64,000 bases of DNA, from NCBI GenBank assembly GCA_023426125.1, contig JAFABI010000060.1:158904-222903 (forward strand), written 5' to 3'. The notes under the pieces are model-generated. The model did not search any database. It saw nothing but the letters and a program-made list of their open reading frames with translations, and was not told the origin of the DNA. This document shows, in pieces, positions 60,606 through 64,000 of this stretch (the first letter of the stretch is position 1; each line of letters begins with the position of its first letter). Origin of the DNA: Bacillota bacterium. Lineage in GTDB: Bacteria > Bacillota > Clostridia > Acetivibrionales > DTU013. A program made the translations under genes and the position numbers.

Positions 60606-60984
60606 ATGGAAGCAGACGGTTATATTCTGGGAATGTATGAAGCTTGTGGCATGGAGGCCAAGGTAAGCCTATAGTTTCCTGCACCCTTCGAGGATGTAAA
60701 GGTTGTTGCTTTCATGGAAATAGGAACGACAGAACGGTACCTGTGGTTGACGAAGCAATAGGTTCTATATCTCTAGTAATATCATATGCACTTCAGTTTA
60801 TTTGGAAAACGGCAGGATGTACGCACGTTTCTATGAATGTAACGGAGAAAAAACATCGGCAATAATCATTCTCCCTGAAAATGTAAAAGGGGTAAAAGCA
60901 GTTGATTTTGAGAGGAAACAGATAGAGGAGATCAAGGTCTGGATTCGAAAAATATACCATAGTGCTACAGTATTGTTTAAATAG
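60606..60984 (+). pseudogene. Glycoside-hydrolase-like remnants (GH38 C-terminal style)
   Basis: Two pieces: 60606 'MEADGYILGMYEACGMEAKVSL' then stop, and about 60800-60984 'ENGRMYARFYECNGEKTSAII' to 'ERKQIEEIKV'. Both resemble the C-terminal beta domain of family 38 alpha-mannosidases (R-x-Y-E-x-x-G). Broken by stops and frame changes. Identification tentative. Confidence 0.4.
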
Positions 60985-61078
60985 TTTAAAATAGTTATCT
61001 TGGAAATAACGATTGAGTGAGTTTATTCAAGGTATGCATAGCAGCATAATCCTGCCATGCATAATTCTAATTATACTG

Positions 61079-61107
61079 TTGACAATTGATAGAGATATAT
61101 GTATAAT
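61079..61107 (+). promoter_or_regulatory. Promoter of the isomerase/URO-D unit
   Basis: TTGACA, 17 bases, TATAAT: full consensus. A leader of about 300 bases follows before the isomerase gene; it holds a second CAATCGATTG palindrome (61261-61270) and no supported ORF. Confidence 0.9.
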
Positions 61108-61112
61108 AAAAA

Positions 61113-61126
61113 TACAAGCGATTGTA
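61113..61126. promoter_or_regulatory. LacI-type operator Oc
   Basis: TACAAGCGATTGTA, half sites TACAA/TTGTA, six bases after the -10. Confidence 0.75.
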
Positions 61127-61409
61127 TACGTTGCTTAAAATAATCTTAATATTTGTCTAAGAAATAAAGTAAAACCCATATAAAGAGGGTGATTTGATAT
61201 TATTTATATGAGGAAACCTTGGTAGATCGAAAGGTTGTCGGGTGATTTAATCAAATTAGCCAATCGATTGCAAAAAAAAAGTAGGATGTCTTCTATTAAA
61301 TATCTCATTATTTGTTTATAAGTAAACATAATATTATTTGTATTTATATATAATTTCCATGATTTAGAATAGAGTACTAAAAATATTTCAGAAATGAGTG
61401 GAATTTGGC

Positions 61410-62735
61410 ATGGCTAAAATTGGGTTTGTGAATATCTGTCATAATGATTATCTAAACGATACGGTATATGGTATTATAAATACCGCAGTTGAAAGAATTA
61501 GGAATTCTGGAATTGAGGTATTTCAAATAGAAAAGCCTGTAACAGACAGTTTTTATGCTGAAAGGGCAGGAAGGGAATTGCTTAAAGAAGAAGTTGAGGG
61601 TGTAATAGTATTTCTTGGCACATGGATTGAATGTCCAGTAGCAATGTCGGTAATCAGAGAGATTGAACACCTGCCTATATGCCTTTGGGGATTTCCCATG
61701 ATAGATGTAAACAATTGTTTGAAAAGTACAGGTTCTTATGTTTCGTACGCTATGTTCAAGGGCACTCTGGATAGGGTTAAGTACAGATATAAGCCGGTTT
61801 TAGGATCGCCTGCCGATTCCGACACTATCAAGAAGATAGTCAGTTTCTGCAAGGCTGCTTCAGCTTCCGAAAAATTGAAAAGGACACGGATAGGACTTGT
61901 TGGATATACATCCATGGGAATATACCCGGGTACTTTCGACCATGTACTTATGAGGGTCCTTGTTGGACCGGAAATTGAACAGTACGATTCATATACTATA
62001 GTTAATATGGCTGATTCATTTAATGATAAAGATTGTGGTGAGATTATAAATTATATAAGAAATTCAGCCAGAATAAGGGATGATGTCAGCCAGGAGGACC
62101 TGATCAAGGCTTCAAAATTGTTTTTAGCTCTCCGAAAACTTACATCAGAAAACAGGCTGCATAGTATAAACGTTAAATGTCAGTATGAATTTTCAAAGGA
62201 ATATAAAATGGTTACCTGTGTTCCGCTATCACTGCTTTCCGAGTTTGGAGTAGTGGCTTCCTGCGAGGGAGATATTCTTAATACGGTTTCCATGGTAATC
62301 CTCAACTACCTGTCCGGGAATATAGTTACATACGGTGATGTTATGAATCATATGGAAAATGTAATAAAGTTGTCATCATGCGGGTTTGTACCTTATTGTT
62401 TTGGAAATGCTGACGAAAGGGAGATCCGTAAATTCATGCCCCATCCTGCCTTCAATGGCATACAGAACAGCTTTGTACTAAGACCGGGCAAAGTCACAAT
62501 AATGAGGTTGGTTGAGGATCAGTGCGGTTATCACTTCATACACATGACCGGAGACGGACTCGAGACCGAACTTAGGGACGGTTATATGCCTGCTCTTGAC
62601 ATCAGGCTGGACGGTGACATAAACAACTTCATAGATAACTTTTCTGGGCAGCATTATGCAATTTGCTACGGTGATTTAACAGCTGAGATCAAGGATCTTG
62701 CAGGAATACTTGGTTTTGGTACTGTAAAAATATAG
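61410..62735 (+). CDS. L-fucose/L-arabinose isomerase-like protein
   Basis: 441 residues from ATG 61410 (GAGTGG upstream; frame opens at GTG 61398). The N-terminal half has the Rossmann-like FucI/AraA domains ('GVIVFLGTWIECPVAM', 'RIGLVGYTSMGIYPGTFD'). The C-terminal half has 'LSEFGVVASCEGDILNTVSM' with a likely metal-binding Glu near 285 and a His near 375. True FucI is about 590 residues and AraA about 500, so this belongs to a shorter group of uncertain substrate. First gene of a unit with a URO-D protein 18 bases downstream. Confidence 0.8.
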   Translation: MAKIGFVNICHNDYLNDTVYGIINTAVERIRNSGIEVFQIEKPVTDSFYAERAGRELLKEEVEGVIVFLGTWIECPVAMSVIREIEHLPICLWGFPMIDVNNCLKSTGSYVSYAMFKGTLDRVKYRYKPVLGSPADSDTIKKIVSFCKAASASEKLKRTRIGLVGYTSMGIYPGTFDHVLMRVLVGPEIEQYDSYTIVNMADSFNDKDCGEIINYIRNSARIRDDVSQEDLIKASKLFLALRKLTSENRLHSINVKCQYEFSKEYKMVTCVPLSLLSEFGVVASCEGDILNTVSMVILNYLSGNIVTYGDVMNHMENVIKLSSCGFVPYCFGNADEREIRKFMPHPAFNGIQNSFVLRPGKVTIMRLVEDQCGYHFIHMTGDGLETELRDGYMPALDIRLDGDINNFIDNFSGQHYAICYGDLTAEIKDLAGILGFGTVKI

Positions 62736-62753
62736 AAATATAGGAGAAATAGT

Positions 62754-63866
62754 ATGATTGACTCTAGAGAAAGATTGATACATGCTTTAAACTTTCAACA
62801 GGCAGACAGGGTACCGATGATTGAAATCAGCATTTGGGATGAGACCATAGAGCGGTGGAGAAAAGAAGGGCTTCCAGGAGATGTGGCTTATCAGTCTCCC
62901 TTTGTTTCGAAAAATGAATATCTTTTACAGAATACAGTTGATGATTTTCTAGGACTGGACAGGATAGCCATAGTAAGCTTTGATTGCACTTTAAGGTTTG
63001 ATGAAAAGTTAATTGAAGAAACTGATGAATTTAAAATATACACGACACAGGATGGCATTCAATACAAGGGGTTTAAGAATAAGACTACGCCGGCGCTTCC
63101 TCTGGATTGGACAGTCAAGACCAGTGCGGATTGGGAGATATATAAACACCGCCTGGTTCCTGACAGGATAAGGCTGTCTCAGGACACTTCCGATTTATGC
63201 AGGACACTTGCAAAAAATAACATATTCACTGTAGTATCACCTCAGGAAGCCTGTCAGTATGCTTTGTATCTACTTGGGGAAAAGAACTGTCTTGAGCTTA
63301 TGGCACTGGAGCCTGATTTCATTGAAGAGTTTATAAAGTACTATTCCGATTTTACTATAAATATGCTTGAAATTATACTTGCAGACGGTATAAAACCTGA
63401 TGCATTATGGTACTTCAGCGATCTATGTTACAAAAATGGCATGCTTTTTTCGCCGGTATTTTACAGGGAAAGGATTATGAAATACCATAAAAGAGTTTTT
63501 GATTTTTGTAAAAGCAGGGGAATGAAAATAATATACCATTGCGACGGATACATAGGTGAGCTGCTGCCTCTTCTTATAGAAGCAGGGATTGATTGTATTC
63601 AGCCTATGGAGGCAAGGTGCGGAAACGATGTCAGAGTGTATAAAAAGTCATATGGAGACAGAATAGCGTTTTTTGGCAATATAAGTGCTGACATACTTTC
63701 AACGGGTAAGACTCAGATTGAAGGGGAGGTAAGAGAAAAGCTGCTTGCTGCGAAAGCCGGTGGGGGCTATATTTTTCACTCCGACCATTCAATCCCTCCT
63801 ACAATAAGCTTTGACAACTACTGTTACTCACTTGAGCTTGCACGTAAATATGGACAGTACTTATAA
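62754..63866 (+). CDS. Uroporphyrinogen decarboxylase-like (URO-D family) protein
   Basis: 370 residues. 'SRERLIHALNFQQADRVPMIE' start, 'IIYHCDGYIGELLPLLIEAG' with HCDG near 261, 'GDRIAFFGNISADIL' and 'YIFHSDHSIPPTISF' at the end. The HCDG motif keeps a Cys next to the His but has Asp at the usual Cys position. AGGAGAAAT before ATG. Paired with the isomerase-like gene and a gene starting at the window edge. Confidence 0.85.
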   Translation: MIDSRERLIHALNFQQADRVPMIEISIWDETIERWRKEGLPGDVAYQSPFVSKNEYLLQNTVDDFLGLDRIAIVSFDCTLRFDEKLIEETDEFKIYTTQDGIQYKGFKNKTTPALPLDWTVKTSADWEIYKHRLVPDRIRLSQDTSDLCRTLAKNNIFTVVSPQEACQYALYLLGEKNCLELMALEPDFIEEFIKYYSDFTINMLEIILADGIKPDALWYFSDLCYKNGMLFSPVFYRERIMKYHKRVFDFCKSRGMKIIYHCDGYIGELLPLLIEAGIDCIQPMEARCGNDVRVYKKSYGDRIAFFGNISADILSTGKTQIEGEVREKLLAAKAGGGYIFHSDHSIPPTISFDNYCYSLELARKYGQYL

Positions 63867-63997
63867 TTAAAATCAAGGAGCATTCCTGTAAGTAAGAAAT
63901 TTGATCTTTGAAAAATTAAGTACCCTCACGTAAAATATGAAATGTGCTGAAACACCACAAATGAAGGCACAAATCAAATATACGGAGGGTAACTAAT

Positions 63998-64000
63998 ATG
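63998..64000 (+). CDS. Start of the next gene of the unit
   Basis: Only the ATG is inside the window; GGAGGG lies at 63984-63989, a strong ribosome site. The 130-base gap before it shows no terminator, so it may be co-transcribed with the URO-D gene. Confidence 0.6.

Overview
The window looks like a chromosome segment from a Gram-positive, endospore-forming member of the Clostridia. The evidence is strong GGAGG-type ribosome binding sites, many TTG/GTG starts, sigma-A promoters of the TTGACA/TATAAT type, an alpha/beta-type spore SASP, a SpoVB-like flippase, the alr-mazE-mazF order, a CtsR-controlled Hsp20, an RFN (FMN) riboswitch before ribU, and an ftsE-ftsX-M23 peptidase-S41 peptidase cluster. 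I cannot name the species. By eye most of the window has intermediate GC; the last 7-8 kb is clearly more AT-rich.

Layout. 1-5.7 kb: the 3' end of an ECF-transporter ecfT, a stand-alone uroporphyrinogen-decarboxylase-like (URO-D) protein, a tRNA-dihydrouridine synthase, a serpin lipoprotein and a FlxA-like coiled-coil protein. 5.9-9.5 kb: a mrfA-mrfB (yprA-yprB) DNA-repair pair behind a LexA-like box. 9.7-11.9 kb: a SpoVB-like flippase and hsp20 with two CtsR operators. 12.1-15.7 kb: a LacI regulator and ribokinase with matching operators, then a MocR-type regulator. 15.8-19.0 kb: an envelope-polysaccharide set (GT4 glycosyltransferase, DUF4330 protein, O-antigen-ligase-like protein). 19.2-24 kb: a coiled-coil protein, NAD(P)HX repair enzyme, alanine racemase and MazEF. 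24-33.8 kb: a membrane-anchored FAD oxidoreductase, TagA/WecG transferase, YitT, split transketolase, LemA plus TPM protein, riboswitch-controlled RibU and a LURP-one-like protein. 33.8-35.2 kb: small regulators.

35.5-45.7 kb is an arginine cluster on the minus strand (argC-argB / argD-carA-carB-argF-GNAT). Two nearly identical promoters each overlap an ARG box. There is no argJ, and a PilZ gene and a dedA remnant sit in the middle. 45.8-55.5 kb: an MsmX/UgpC-type ATPase, a CdaR-like regulator, ftsEX, an EnvC-like hydrolase, a CtpA-type protease, a SASP gene, a methyltransferase that seems to start at ATT, a cold-shock protein and Hsp33.

55.6-64 kb: a small membrane protein with an elaborate promoter, an XRE regulator, tRNA-Val, and then an AT-rich accessory region full of gene remnants (solute-binding protein, FGGY kinase, creatininase, glycoside hydrolase). 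It is governed by a second LacI-type repressor whose probable operator recurs behind three strong promoters. The intact survivors there are two URO-D-like proteins and an L-fucose/arabinose-isomerase-like protein. They form the most plausible candidate for an undescribed pathway, which continues past the window end.

At least four families of short interspersed repeats (called A, B, C and D here) fill many intergenic gaps.
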